Shown one piece after another: positions 23,641 through 31,520 of a stretch of DNA of 46,889 nucleotides; position 1 is the first letter of the stretch, and each line of letters starts with the position of its first letter. The position numbers and the translations under genes are program-made. The DNA comes from Gammaproteobacteria bacterium (GTDB taxonomy: Bacteria > Pseudomonadota > Gammaproteobacteria > GCA-001735895), in contig JABHSO010000169.1 in NCBI GenBank assembly GCA_018669845.1, forward strand, positions 1-46,889. Reading direction: 5' to 3'. The notes below the pieces were generated by a model. That model did not search any database. It was not told where the DNA came from and was given only the letters and a program-made list of their open reading frames with translations.

Positions 23641-25206
23641 CCTGAATATTTCATGCATAAAAAAGGCGTTTTCTTTGAACCTGATATAATTCAAATACTT
23701 ACAATGAATTTCAGAAGAAAACGCCTATGCCAAACTGTACCCAACAATCCTTCTCATTTCCAGCCCTAAAACGACGTAAGATTGAAGCCGAGTTTTCTGG
23801 CGGTGATATTACCAGTGATGGAGGTGTACTGTTGCTTCGTCAGGTTGATCAGAAGCTGGGATTACTCGAAGCAGTTAACCAAATTTTCCATGACCCGCGT
23901 GACCAGGATCAGGTGAAACACTCTCAATTAAGCCTCATCAAACAACGGGTCTATGGGCTTTGCCTGGGTTATGAAGATCTCAATGATCACCAGCAGCTTC
24001 GATTAGATCCAGCGTTACAAGCAGCCGTTAACCGAGATGATACCCTGGCCAGTCAGTCTACTCTCTGTCGACTTGAGAATCGTAGTAACCGGCAGGCGAT
24101 GGTGGATATTCATCAGATATTTGTGAATCAATTTATCGCTTCATTCAAAGAAGCTCCAGAAGAACTCATTCTGGATTTTGATGCGACTGACGACCCGACA
24201 CATGGTCAGCAGGAACACACTTTTTATCACGGTTACTACCGGCATTACTGCTTTCTTCCCTTGTACGTTTTCTGTGGTGATCAACTCCTGATCAGTTACC
24301 TGCGCCCGAGCAACAAGGATGGAGCCAAACACAGTGGTGCCATTTTAAAGTTGCTAGTGGATGCGCTCCGGGCACAGTGGCCGGAGGTACGCATTATCTT
24401 TCGTGCTGATGGTGGTTTCTGCCGACAAAAAATATTGAGCTGGTGTGAACGCAATGACGTTTTCTATATTGTGGGTTACACCCGTAATTCACGCCTTAGT
24501 GCGATGATCCAGCAGAAATTGAAACTGGCTGAACAACGCTGTGATGACACCGGGGAAAAACAGCGTGACTTTATGGATTTACAGTATGGCGCAAAAACCT
24601 GGACGACCAAAAGGCACATCATTGCCAAACTGGAAGTCACGGACAAAGGGCCCAATCCACGCTTTATTGTCACCAATTTACCGGGCAGTGCTCAAGCACT
24701 TTACGATACCGTGTATTGCGCCCGGGGCGATATGGAAAACCGCATCAAGGAGCAACAACTGGGATTGTTTGCGGATCGCACCAGTGCACATGAATGGTGG
24801 GCTAACCAGTTTCGTTTACTACTCTCCAGTCTGGGTTATATATTGCTGGAAAGCATTCGTCGTTTGGCGTTGAAAGGGACTGAACTGGAAAATGCTCAAG
24901 CCGGTACGATCAGGTTAAAACTGCTAAAAATTGGTGCCGTCATCTTACGTAATACCCGACGTATTCGTTTCCTGTTATCAAGTCACTACCCATATCAGGA
25001 TTTATTCAGATCGGTGGCGGCCAGATTGCAATCAGGATAAGGGAGAAGAGTGCTGCCCCGGCACGTTGATAAAGAATGGGGTAAGGGGAAGTTGTGTCTG
25101 GGATCTGAAAAAAGAACTAAAAAATGGTTTCTATTGCGGAAAACATGAATCAATAACCACTTTACAGACTATGAGCAGTTTTCTGTCTACCTATGAAACA
25201 TTCAGG
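23641..25206 (+). mobile_element. IS1380-family insertion sequence, complete
   Basis: 1566 bp bounded by imperfect inverted ends beginning CCTGAATATTTCAT (left) and CCTGAATGTTTCAT (right, reverse strand). Both sides carry the target duplication CTAA (23637-23640 and 25207-25210). The single transposase gene appears intact, so the element may still be mobile or only recently silenced. Confidence 0.92.
23727..25040 (+). CDS. IS1380-family transposase
   Basis: This 437-aa DDE transposase starts MPNCTQQSFSFPALKRRKIE. Catalytic-core segments include DFDATDDPTHG (first Asp), FRADGGFCR (second Asp) and YCARGDMENRIKE (Glu), the usual IS1380 pattern. The frame is unbroken. It lies entirely inside the insertion, 86 bp from the left end and 166 bp from the right end. 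Confidence 0.95.
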   Translation: MPNCTQQSFSFPALKRRKIEAEFSGGDITSDGGVLLLRQVDQKLGLLEAVNQIFHDPRDQDQVKHSQLSLIKQRVYGLCLGYEDLNDHQQLRLDPALQAAVNRDDTLASQSTLCRLENRSNRQAMVDIHQIFVNQFIASFKEAPEELILDFDATDDPTHGQQEHTFYHGYYRHYCFLPLYVFCGDQLLISYLRPSNKDGAKHSGAILKLLVDALRAQWPEVRIIFRADGGFCRQKILSWCERNDVFYIVGYTRNSRLSAMIQQKLKLAEQRCDDTGEKQRDFMDLQYGAKTWTTKRHIIAKLEVTDKGPNPRFIVTNLPGSAQALYDTVYCARGDMENRIKEQQLGLFADRTSAHEWWANQFRLLLSSLGYILLESIRRLALKGTELENAQAGTIRLKLLKIGAVILRNTRRIRFLLSSHYPYQDLFRSVAARLQSG

Positions 25207-25300
25207 CTAACATGGTACCAAGAACCAGTAGTAGGACTGCATTCTTATAAACTTTGATTTGTTTCATGCCTTCTCCTTAATTATTTATTTCAAGAACCCG

Positions 25301-25393
25301 CAAGATGCTGTTGCCAGCAAAAAGGTTCCACTATTTTTCCATTAAAAATAATTTTAATTTAATGGGAACCTTTTCTAATTGAAATGCATCTTG
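25301..25393. repeat. nested imperfect palindrome between the divergent cytochrome pseudogenes
   Basis: Outer arms CAAGATGC/GCATCTTG (25301-25308, 25386-25393), middle arms AAAAGGTTCC/GGAACCTTTT (25320-25329, 25365-25374) and inner arms CCATTAAA/TTTAATGG (25339-25365) share nearly one centre. The 11-bp gaps between the outer and middle arms are equal on both sides. It could be a large operator or a small palindromic element. Confidence 0.6.
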
Positions 25394-25442
25394 AAGTGGA
25401 GTCACTTAAAAAGAGAACTGTTTTTAGAGGGCAAATTGAACT

Positions 25443-25859
25443 ATGAATTCACCTATAAAAATACCGCTACCAATAAATAGCCTTATATTTATGGCATTAA
25501 TAATGGTGCCAGTTTTTGTGCTGGCGCCAGAAAATCTCAATCAACCGGGTGACCCTGTTAATGGCAAGCTGGTTTATGAACATTGCCAGTTATGTCATGC
25601 TTTACAACGTAATCAAACAGGTCCAAAACACTGTAATTTATTTGAACGAAAAGCAGGCACAGTTAAGAGGTTTGACTATTCTGATGCAATGCGTAAAAGT
25701 AATATCACCTGGAATGCAAAAACACTTGATACATTTTTGGCTTCACCCTTTAAATTTGTACCGGAACAATCATGAATTATGGAGGCATCTGGGATAAAAA
25801 AACGAACCGATTTAATCAATTATTTAAAAATAGTTACACGTTCTAAAGCTTGTAAATAA
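25443..25859 (+). pseudogene. cytochrome c, frameshifted near its C-terminus
   Basis: A secreted class I cytochrome c begins at 25443, with signal peptide PINSLIFMALIMVPVFVLA and heme site CQLCH. The family segment TGPKHCNLFERKAGTVKRFD follows. After FKFVPEQ the frame ends. The expected heme-ligand methionine segment (T-M-N-Y-G-G-I) is in a second frame, and the last helix RTDLINYLK in a third, ending at TAA 25859. Two indels (near 25770 and 25795) thus break the gene. It is divergent from the IS-disrupted cytochrome. Confidence 0.8.
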
Positions 25860-25902
25860 ACTCATCAATGTAAAAAACATTAAAACTTTAGCAGAATAAA
25901 TT

Positions 25903-26635
25903 ATGCTGCAACTAGCCAAAAATGAATACCAGGAAGTTAATGTTAAGGCCATTCCTTTACCTCCTTCCAATGTACAGGACAAAGATATAATTAAGCGTAT
26001 AAAAAATGGAGATGTGAATGCCTACGGCAGTATTATGAGGCGCTATAATCAACGCATGTTCGCATTGCTCGCAGTATAACCATGGATGATGCCGCAGTGA
26101 TGGATAGCGTACAGGAAGCCCATATCAAGGCTTATATGCATTTACATAAATATCTGGGACAGAGTAGTTTTTTTCCTGGCTGGCCGGTATTACTCGCAAT
26201 GAGTCACTGATGTATTTTCGCAAACACAAAAAAGAGGTCAGTATGCAGGAAGATGACATACAGTCTTTAGAAAATGCAGATATTCAAACCAGCAATAAAG
26301 TCATCGATCTGCCAGACACTTCCCTGGAAAATAAACAACTGCAAAAACTGATTAATAATCACCTTGATCAAATACCAGAAGATTTTCGAACAGTGTTTGT
26401 ATTACGTGCTATTGAGCAGTGCAGTGTTAAGGAAACTGCTGAAACCCTACAGATAAAACAGGAAACGGTGAAAACCAGATATTTCAGGGCAAAGCATCTG
26501 TTACGCATGCAACTTCAGCTATACATTGAATCTGCAGGAATGCAGGTGTATGAGTTTGGGGGGCATCATTGCGATATACTTGTATTTAACGTCTTAAGCC
26601 ATATTCATCTGAACCCTGAAAAAACCAGGGACTAA
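25903..26635 (+). pseudogene. ECF-type RNA polymerase sigma factor, frameshifted
   Basis: Three consecutive frames make one ECF sigma factor. Region 2 starts in the first frame (IKRIKNGDVNAYGSIMRRYN) and continues in a second (DDAAVMDSVQEAHIKAYMHL). The end of region 2 and region 4 (DQIPEDFRTVFVLRAIEQCS; QIKQETVKTRYFRAKHLLR) lie in a third frame ending at 26635. The breaks are near 26077 and at a run of seven T at 26167-26173. The conserved tail EFGGHHCDILVFNVL is intact. No anti-sigma gene is visible. Confidence 0.85.
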
Positions 26636-26645
26636 ATAATAACAG

Positions 26646-26855
26646 AAGCATATAATTTTAATCACCCCAGCATCCCATAAATCCACAACTGGCAACAGAG
26701 CGACCACTACCCGTTGGGCTAATATTCTTAAAGCATTAGGACATTCTGTTAAAATCAGCGAAACTTATAAAAATCAGAATGTCGATATAATGCTAGCTTT
26801 GCATGCCTGGCGTAATGCCGATGCAATTCAACAGTTTGCTGAAAAATTTCCACAC
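26646..26855 (+). pseudogene. fragment of a SenB-like glycosyltransferase (selenosugar synthase)
   Basis: A 70-codon frame begins KHIILITPASHKSTTGNRAT and continues TRWANILKALGHSVKI, then ALHAWRNADAIQQF. This matches the N-terminus of the TIGR04348-type glycosyltransferase family, which includes SenB of selenoneine synthesis (start IxTPAxxGSxxGNRxTxxRW). The initiator ATG has been lost and similarity ends at about 26855. There a fragment of an ABC ATPase begins in another frame. Confidence 0.65.
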
Positions 26856-26862
26856 AGTTTCT

Positions 26863-27042
26863 CAACTTTCAAGCAGTCAACAACAGCGCGCATCAATTTC
26901 CCGGGCTACAATGCAGGGAGGTAATATTCTTTTAGCAGAAGAACATGTATTTTCTCTCGATGAGCAACAGCGCTTAGCTTACTTTGAGTATGAATCAATA
27001 AGTGAGTTCCTTTTGGAAAGTACTGCCTCAATCACCGGTTAG
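26863..27042 (+). pseudogene. fragment of an ABC-transporter ATPase
   Basis: The frame reads QLSSSQQQRASISRATMQGG, then NILLAEEHVFSLD. This lines up with the signature and Walker B region of MacB/LolD-type ATPases (LSGGQQQRVSIARA, ILLADEPTGALD). GG in the signature is changed to SS and DEP to EEH, and the Walker A part is absent. It is a degenerate piece joined to the SenB-like fragment. The initiator used by the longer frame (26803) belongs to the SenB segment read out of frame. Confidence 0.6.
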
Positions 27043-27475
27043 TATTTTCATTTGTGCCTCGTTGTCATGGCTTACCTGGATCACAAAAGTATACCTAAAT
27101 ACTGGTTGCCATCGTAAACGTTAGATGAGCTGGCAGCTCTGTCCCTCTATCCCATATTAGTGATTTATATACCTCAGCAGGTAATTTTTGAGACTGTTTT
27201 ATCATTGGAAAATAATTCTATGTGAAACCACTATTCAGTTATATCCTGTTAAATCGAGGTATGGTATTGATTGCAATATCAGCAATATTAAATATAAATA
27301 TCAACTCAACTTCACGATTTATAAGGTTAAGTTTTAAGTTACCAATGAGGCCTACTAATAATTCAAAACGATACTGATAGTTTAAAATATAATGGATATG
27401 CATGAAAATTATTACTACTGAGGATAGCGAATCAGTTTGATGTCATAGACCTTATTTTTTTAAAAAGGAGATAGA
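27043..27475. other. AT-rich gene-free stretch
   Basis: No reading frame with family similarity, no tRNA and no clear repeat is visible in these 433 bp. It separates the pseudogene block from the possible bacteriocin unit. Confidence 0.6.
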
Positions 27476-27547
27476 GTGCAAATGGAATTTTTGAATACCC
27501 ACATCTATGGGTTGGCTTTTTATATACCCTATACTTTAAAAAAATAA
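27476..27547 (+). CDS. possible 23-aa peptide upstream of the bacteriocin-like gene
   Basis: A GTG-start ORF encodes MQMEFLNTHIYGLAFYIPYT plus LKK and has an AAGGAG Shine-Dalgarno 5 bp upstream. Its codons overlap a hairpin followed by T residues (27497-27521), a layout that recalls leader-peptide attenuation. No homologue is known to me. Confidence 0.3.
   Translation: MQMEFLNTHIYGLAFYIPYTLKK
27497..27521 (+). terminator. weak terminator-like hairpin upstream of the bacteriocin-like gene
   Basis: ACCCA and TGGGT pair around a 6-bp loop, then TGGCTTTTTAT follows. The stem is only 5 bp, so termination efficiency is doubtful. Confidence 0.35.
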
Positions 27548-27578
27548 CTTGACATAACTGAGCAAGAGAAGGATTCTT

Positions 27579-27584
27579 TATAAT
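27579..27584 (+). promoter_or_regulatory. TATAAT -10 element of the bacteriocin-like gene
   Basis: A perfect TATAAT lies 100 bp upstream of the ATG at 27684. The TTGACA at 27549 is 24 bp away, too far for a normal -35, so the promoter may be activator-dependent or use a weaker -35. Confidence 0.4.
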
Positions 27585-27683
27585 AGGGAGATAATAATTT
27601 TGGAATGGATTCTTAGCTATATTGCATTCTTCGTTGTTTTATCTGATTACCCTATTTTTTAAAATATATATCAAGGAGATATT

Positions 27684-27959
27684 ATGCGTGAATTAACTAT
27701 GGACGAAATAAGCGAAGTAAGTGCTGCAGGTATGGCAAAAGGAGCTGCATCTATTGGTCTTGCTAGTGGAATAGGTGCTGCTGCATTTGGGGCATCCTGG
27801 GGAAGTGTTGCAGTAGGTTTAGCCACTGCAGTTTCTCCAATAGCAGTTTTAGCAATAGTCACATTAACTTTTTATGGTGGTTATTCAATGGGAGAAGGAG
27901 AAGATGATTCTGACTCAAGTGATCAGTGTTTATTAAAAGATACTGCTTCAGCCACTTAA
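27684..27959 (+). CDS. bacteriocin/microcin-like precursor peptide (putative)
   Basis: This 91-aa peptide starts MRELTMDEISEVSAAG, which is close to the double-glycine-type leader consensus MRELTxxEIxxVSGG used by peptidase-containing ABC exporters; here the GG is AG. The core is rich in Gly and Ala (17-66) with a hydrophobic helix PIAVLAIVTLTFYGGYSMG. The tail is acidic and serine-rich (GEGEDDSDSSDQCLLKDTAS). This pattern is typical of class II microcins. A strong AAGGAG Shine-Dalgarno supports translation. A dedicated exporter is not in the window. It could alternatively be a membrane-active toxin or a non-secreted small protein. Confidence 0.55.
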   Translation: MRELTMDEISEVSAAGMAKGAASIGLASGIGAAAFGASWGSVAVGLATAVSPIAVLAIVTLTFYGGYSMGEGEDDSDSSDQCLLKDTASAT

Positions 27960-28040
27960 TCAGAGATAAATTTTCAACCACGTGAATAGTACTTTAATTC
28001 ATAAAAGTACTATTCACTAAAATCAAGTTAGGGAACTGTT

Positions 28041-28289
28041 ATGGACAATACAACTTTGATGTTAATTATTCTACTCATTCTAATATATGTGGTGCATAAA
28101 ATAAGTACTATCTCTGACGATATTAAAGAAATTAAAATCAACTCTCAAAGTCAAAATAAAATTCCAGAGTCAGTTATTAAACTACTAAATGACAATAAAA
28201 GAAATGATGCTGTAATGAGTTATAGTCAAAGTGAAGGAGTCAGTATTTCCAGGGCAAATCAAATTATTTCCAGCTATGAAAGTAATTAA
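28041..28289 (+). CDS. small single-span membrane protein, candidate immunity protein
   Basis: This 82-aa protein has an N-terminal transmembrane helix (TLMLIILLILIYVVHKIS) and a cytoplasmic helical part that ends SVIKLLNDNKRNDAVMSYSQ plus EGVSISRANQIISSYESN. The latter recalls the short L7/L12-C-like helical domain (LLxxxKxxEAIKxYxxxTGxxxxEA). It lies 81 bp after the bacteriocin-like gene, in the same direction, with an AGGGA Shine-Dalgarno. Size, membrane anchor and position fit an immunity protein, but no family is recognised, so this is context-based only. Confidence 0.5.
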   Translation: MDNTTLMLIILLILIYVVHKISTISDDIKEIKINSQSQNKIPESVIKLLNDNKRNDAVMSYSQSEGVSISRANQIISSYESN

Positions 28290-28305
28290 AACATAGCCAT
28301 GTAAA

Positions 28306-29121
28306 CTAATTTTCGTAACCGTGATATCCATAAGATTTCAGGTATTGATCAAAACTGTATCTATCATCTTTCGAAGTAATTGAATCCAGTAATAAAGTGC
28401 ATAATTCATAAACCGAGCCACAATTTGCCATGGACTGCTGCATTAATATTTCGGCATCACTCCGCTTAATATAGTTCACAAGCTCTTTGCTTATTCTGTC
28501 AATAACTACAGAATCAAATTTGTCTGAATCATTATGTGACGGACTTTCTATCGAGGCCGTTTGTGATAAATCACTGGCCCGAACAACCTCGACAATAAGT
28601 TCATATAAATCGTGCTGTTGATCGTGTTTATCTGCTCGTTGACCAACATGATTCAATTCATTCGAATATTGCTGAGACACTTTACTGACAATCTCATAAT
28701 ATGATCGGGAAACCAGCAATTGATTTCCTGCTGCGAATGACATCACACGCTCTGCATCATTGATGCCTGAACCCAGGCAGTTACGTTCATGATTTAAATC
28801 TTCTACAATTTTTATTGGCCCAAGATTTAACCCCATACGCACTTCATAATTAAAATCACTACCATTTTTTAATGCTGCAAATTTTTCACGAAGTTTTCGG
28901 GCAACCGGGTAAATCTGTTCAGGATCACCCAGGTAACAAATTGCCATTCCATCACCGGTATCGAGGCGAATAGTCTCCGTTTCATCCAGTTTGTTTAGTT
29001 CATTTAAAACAAGATCCTGAAAGTGTAACTTTACTTTTAATTGCTGATTAACATCCGTCACTGAATAGCTGACTATATCCATGAAGAGTACCGTGGCAAG
29101 CCATGTTCTATCTGGGTTCAT
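28306..29121 (-). CDS. class III nucleotidyl (adenylate/guanylate) cyclase
   Basis: This 271-aa protein has an N-terminal class III cyclase domain (about 8-175). Metal-binding aspartates are D15 in FMDIVSYS and D57 in DTGDGM, and INDAERVMSFA is the later conserved helix. It converts ATP to cAMP or GTP to cGMP; the specificity residues cannot be read reliably here. The C-terminal 90 residues are unassigned. There is no membrane or sensor domain. The gene is 20 bp downstream of the MltF-like gene, so both may form one transcript. Confidence 0.8.
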   Translation of the reverse strand: MNPDRTWLATVLFMDIVSYSVTDVNQQLKVKLHFQDLVLNELNKLDETETIRLDTGDGMAICYLGDPEQIYPVARKLREKFAALKNGSDFNYEVRMGLNLGPIKIVEDLNHERNCLGSGINDAERVMSFAAGNQLLVSRSYYEIVSKVSQQYSNELNHVGQRADKHDQQHDLYELIVEVVRASDLSQTASIESPSHNDSDKFDSVVIDRISKELVNYIKRSDAEILMQQSMANCGSVYELCTLLLDSITSKDDRYSFDQYLKSYGYHGYEN

Positions 29122-29141
29122 TAGTTTTCCCTAAGTAAATT

Positions 29142-31388
29142 TTAATGCCGGTATGCAAGTTTATTCACCTCAGTTTGAGCGTCGAGATCATGAAATTTAT
29201 TTAGTGAAATAACTGGGTTTTCCAAATCCAGGGAAACAGGTTGAATCACTTCATTCTGCTTGAGCTTTACATAGGCCTCAAATCGTTCACGAATCTTTCT
29301 GACATATTGAACCGGTTCAGCACCGTCTACATAACCATATCGGGCTTTACTGGAATACATTTTTTTAGACAGTAGTAACATTGCCTTTTCTGTATGATCG
29401 AACCAGCGTTTATTATCCCAGCCTTTCTGCACAGCAAGCCTTTGTGCATCCTGTACATGTCCATGCCCTGCATTATAAGCCGCCAGGGTAAACCAGATTT
29501 TCTCTGAAATGGGGATTTTTTTATCAAATCTATCTCTTAGCCAATCCATGTATTTTATACCTCCTTTGATATTACTATCGGGGTGTTCTATATTTGTTAC
29601 CCCTACCGATTTGGCCGTTCTTGGCATTAATTGCATTAAACCTTTTGCGCCTGCGAAAGATTTTGCTTTCGGGTTAAAGCGACTTTCCTGATACATTTGA
29701 GCAGTAATCAGGCGCCAGTCAAAACCATATTTATCGGCATATTTGCGGGTCACTTTATCCCATGGTGATAATTTATTGAGATCTATATTTTCTATTCTAC
29801 CTTTGGCCAGTCTTTTTATTGATTTCCTGCTTGTGAAATATTTTCTGTACAAAATATTATAGTACTCACTGTTTTTATTCTTTTTTATAAACTCATTTAT
29901 AGCCGTTACCAGCTGCAAATTTTGGTTACGAATAGCAACAGCCTGTTCGCGTTTTTCCCCAATAGTAAAGACTGATTTTACCGGTACAGATTTAGCCAGT
30001 TCAATATCCAGAATATGCGCATCGGCCAGGGTGACATCCAGTTTTTTGGCTCCAACACTTTTAATTAACTCCTCCGTTTCCATATCTTCCGGAGCAGCCT
30101 GTAAATTAAATTCCATACCTATCAGGCTTAATTTATTCAGGGTTTCCCAATAAGCACTTGATTTTCTAACACTGATCTTTCTATCACCCGTTTCCCTTAT
30201 ACTTTTAAGGTTATCATCTTTATGCACAACCACATGCTGAAATTCATGATTATATGCATCTGAAAAAGTGATACCCATGGCTTCACGTTTTTTAGTAGGC
30301 TCTAAAAAACCAATAGCCAGGTCTGCCTTTCCTTCGACTAGCCAGGTTAATAATTCTTTGTGTGTAGGTGGCACCATAACTTCAAGTCGTAGGCCGTGAA
30401 ATTTTGCAAATGCTCTCACCATTTCATATTCAAAACCTAACAGCTCTCCCTTATATAAAAAATAAGAAGACGCATTATTACGCAACAAAACTCTGAGCAC
30501 TTTACGCTCTTTAATAACATCAAAGTCTCCCTTAAAAACTTCTTTATTGACTTCAGACAGGTGTTCCAGCTGTAGATACTGGTTCAGAGCATTCAACAGT
30601 GCAGGAGCTTCTTTGCGCACACCCCAGGCAATATCTCTTTGTCCACTAAAATTGATAGCGACCTTGAAATCATCCCGGTAACCAGAATACATCTCGACAA
30701 TGTTGCTATCACGGATAGTTGCATCAATTTCACCCAATGCTAATAGATCCAGCTCCTCTTCATCCAGCATTCCAGAGGGTCTCGGGATTAAATTTATGTC
30801 TTTATATTTTTTATTTTTCAGCCAGTTAAGCGATTCCCAGAAAGTTGAACTGGGTGAGACCATGACCCGCTTATGGTTTAAGTCACTAACAACTTTGATC
30901 GTCTCATCGTTTTTACTTACTAGAACTTTTTCATGAACCTGATCCAGTGGTACCGAGAATGCAATTTTTTTTCGGCGGGAATCGGTCACCGTCAGGTTAC
31001 CCACCACAATATCACCCTTGCCCGTCTCCAGGGCCGGTATCATATCGGAGAAATTATCGACAATGATCAGTTCAGGCATTAACTGATGAAAACGTGCAAA
31101 AGCTTCAGCTACTTCATGTTGTTGACTGACAGGTGAACCTTTGCGAGGCAGGTACCGCCCTCCCCCGATATTGGCAGGAATTATAATTCGAAGCTTGCCA
31201 CTTTTTTTAATGGCATCGAAATCGCCTTTAAATTCTTCAACGGAAGATAATTGAGTAATTAGACGATCGGGAAGGCTGGAGCTGTGTGCTTCACTGGCAA
31301 ATATAACCAGAAAAATACTGAGCAGTAACCTGAAAGCGATAATTCTTTGAGCCATAACATAAAAATTGCATAGTGTTATGACCAGCAT
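29142..31388 (-). CDS. MltF-like lytic transglycosylase with two solute-binding domains
   Basis: This 748-aa secreted protein has a signal peptide (hydrophobic core LLLSIFLVIFA, 21-31), a first SBP_bac_3 domain (about 55-275), a second one (about 285-525) and a C-terminal SLT domain (about 545-665) with catalytic E568 in QMYQESRFNPKA and GLMQLMP after it. Classical MltF has one solute-binding domain, so the duplication is unusual. It cleaves peptidoglycan glycan strands in the periplasm; the binding domains may sense muropeptides or amino acids. The start at 31388 has AAAGGG 5 bp upstream; a later ATG at 31355 would also give a signal peptide. Confidence 0.88.
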   Translation of the reverse strand: MLVITLCNFYVMAQRIIAFRLLLSIFLVIFASEAHSSSLPDRLITQLSSVEEFKGDFDAIKKSGKLRIIIPANIGGGRYLPRKGSPVSQQHEVAEAFARFHQLMPELIIVDNFSDMIPALETGKGDIVVGNLTVTDSRRKKIAFSVPLDQVHEKVLVSKNDETIKVVSDLNHKRVMVSPSSTFWESLNWLKNKKYKDINLIPRPSGMLDEEELDLLALGEIDATIRDSNIVEMYSGYRDDFKVAINFSGQRDIAWGVRKEAPALLNALNQYLQLEHLSEVNKEVFKGDFDVIKERKVLRVLLRNNASSYFLYKGELLGFEYEMVRAFAKFHGLRLEVMVPPTHKELLTWLVEGKADLAIGFLEPTKKREAMGITFSDAYNHEFQHVVVHKDDNLKSIRETGDRKISVRKSSAYWETLNKLSLIGMEFNLQAAPEDMETEELIKSVGAKKLDVTLADAHILDIELAKSVPVKSVFTIGEKREQAVAIRNQNLQLVTAINEFIKKNKNSEYYNILYRKYFTSRKSIKRLAKGRIENIDLNKLSPWDKVTRKYADKYGFDWRLITAQMYQESRFNPKAKSFAGAKGLMQLMPRTAKSVGVTNIEHPDSNIKGGIKYMDWLRDRFDKKIPISEKIWFTLAAYNAGHGHVQDAQRLAVQKGWDNKRWFDHTEKAMLLLSKKMYSSKARYGYVDGAEPVQYVRKIRERFEAYVKLKQNEVIQPVSLDLENPVISLNKFHDLDAQTEVNKLAYRH

Positions 31389-31482
31389 AAAAGCCCTTTA
31401 ATAAAATGTCTATGACTATTAGAGACTGAATTTTGAGATCACTACTAAACCCGTCTTTTTTTATTATAAAAGCCTGAAAACT

Positions 31483-31513
31483 ATTGCAGGGAACGAAAAG
31501 AGCACCCTGCAAT
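31483..31513 (-). terminator. terminator-like hairpin downstream of rdgC
   Basis: ATTGCAGGG and CCCTGCAAT form a perfect 9-bp stem with a 13-bp loop, 8 bp past the rdgC stop. The T-run after it is short, so termination strength is uncertain. Confidence 0.55.
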
Positions 31514-31520
31514 AAAGTAC

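Larger units (their letters stand above)
22550..25267 (-). pseudogene. di-heme c-type cytochrome lipoprotein, disrupted by an IS and further mutated
   Basis: Removing the insertion (23641-25206) and one copy of CTAA joins the ATG at 25267 to the rest of the gene. The joined N-terminus MKQIKVYKNAVLLLVLGTML followed by AGC is a perfect lipoprotein signal. The body carries one heme site CALCH, then a second CSACH in another frame, and ends at TAA 22550. Besides the insertion there is an in-frame TGA (after WTDVLR, near 23530) and a frameshift near 22915. The product would be an outer-periplasm cytochrome c peroxidase-like electron carrier of about 430 aa. The gene is dead. Confidence 0.85.

Noticed and set aside
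26803..27042. An apparently intact 79-aa gene
   Set aside because: Its first part is the SenB-like segment read out of frame and its second part an ABC-ATPase fragment with altered signature residues; it is a scar, not a gene.
27549..27584. TTGACA and TATAAT as a sigma-70 promoter
   Set aside because: The spacing is 24 bp instead of 16-18, so only the -10 element is kept as a possible site.
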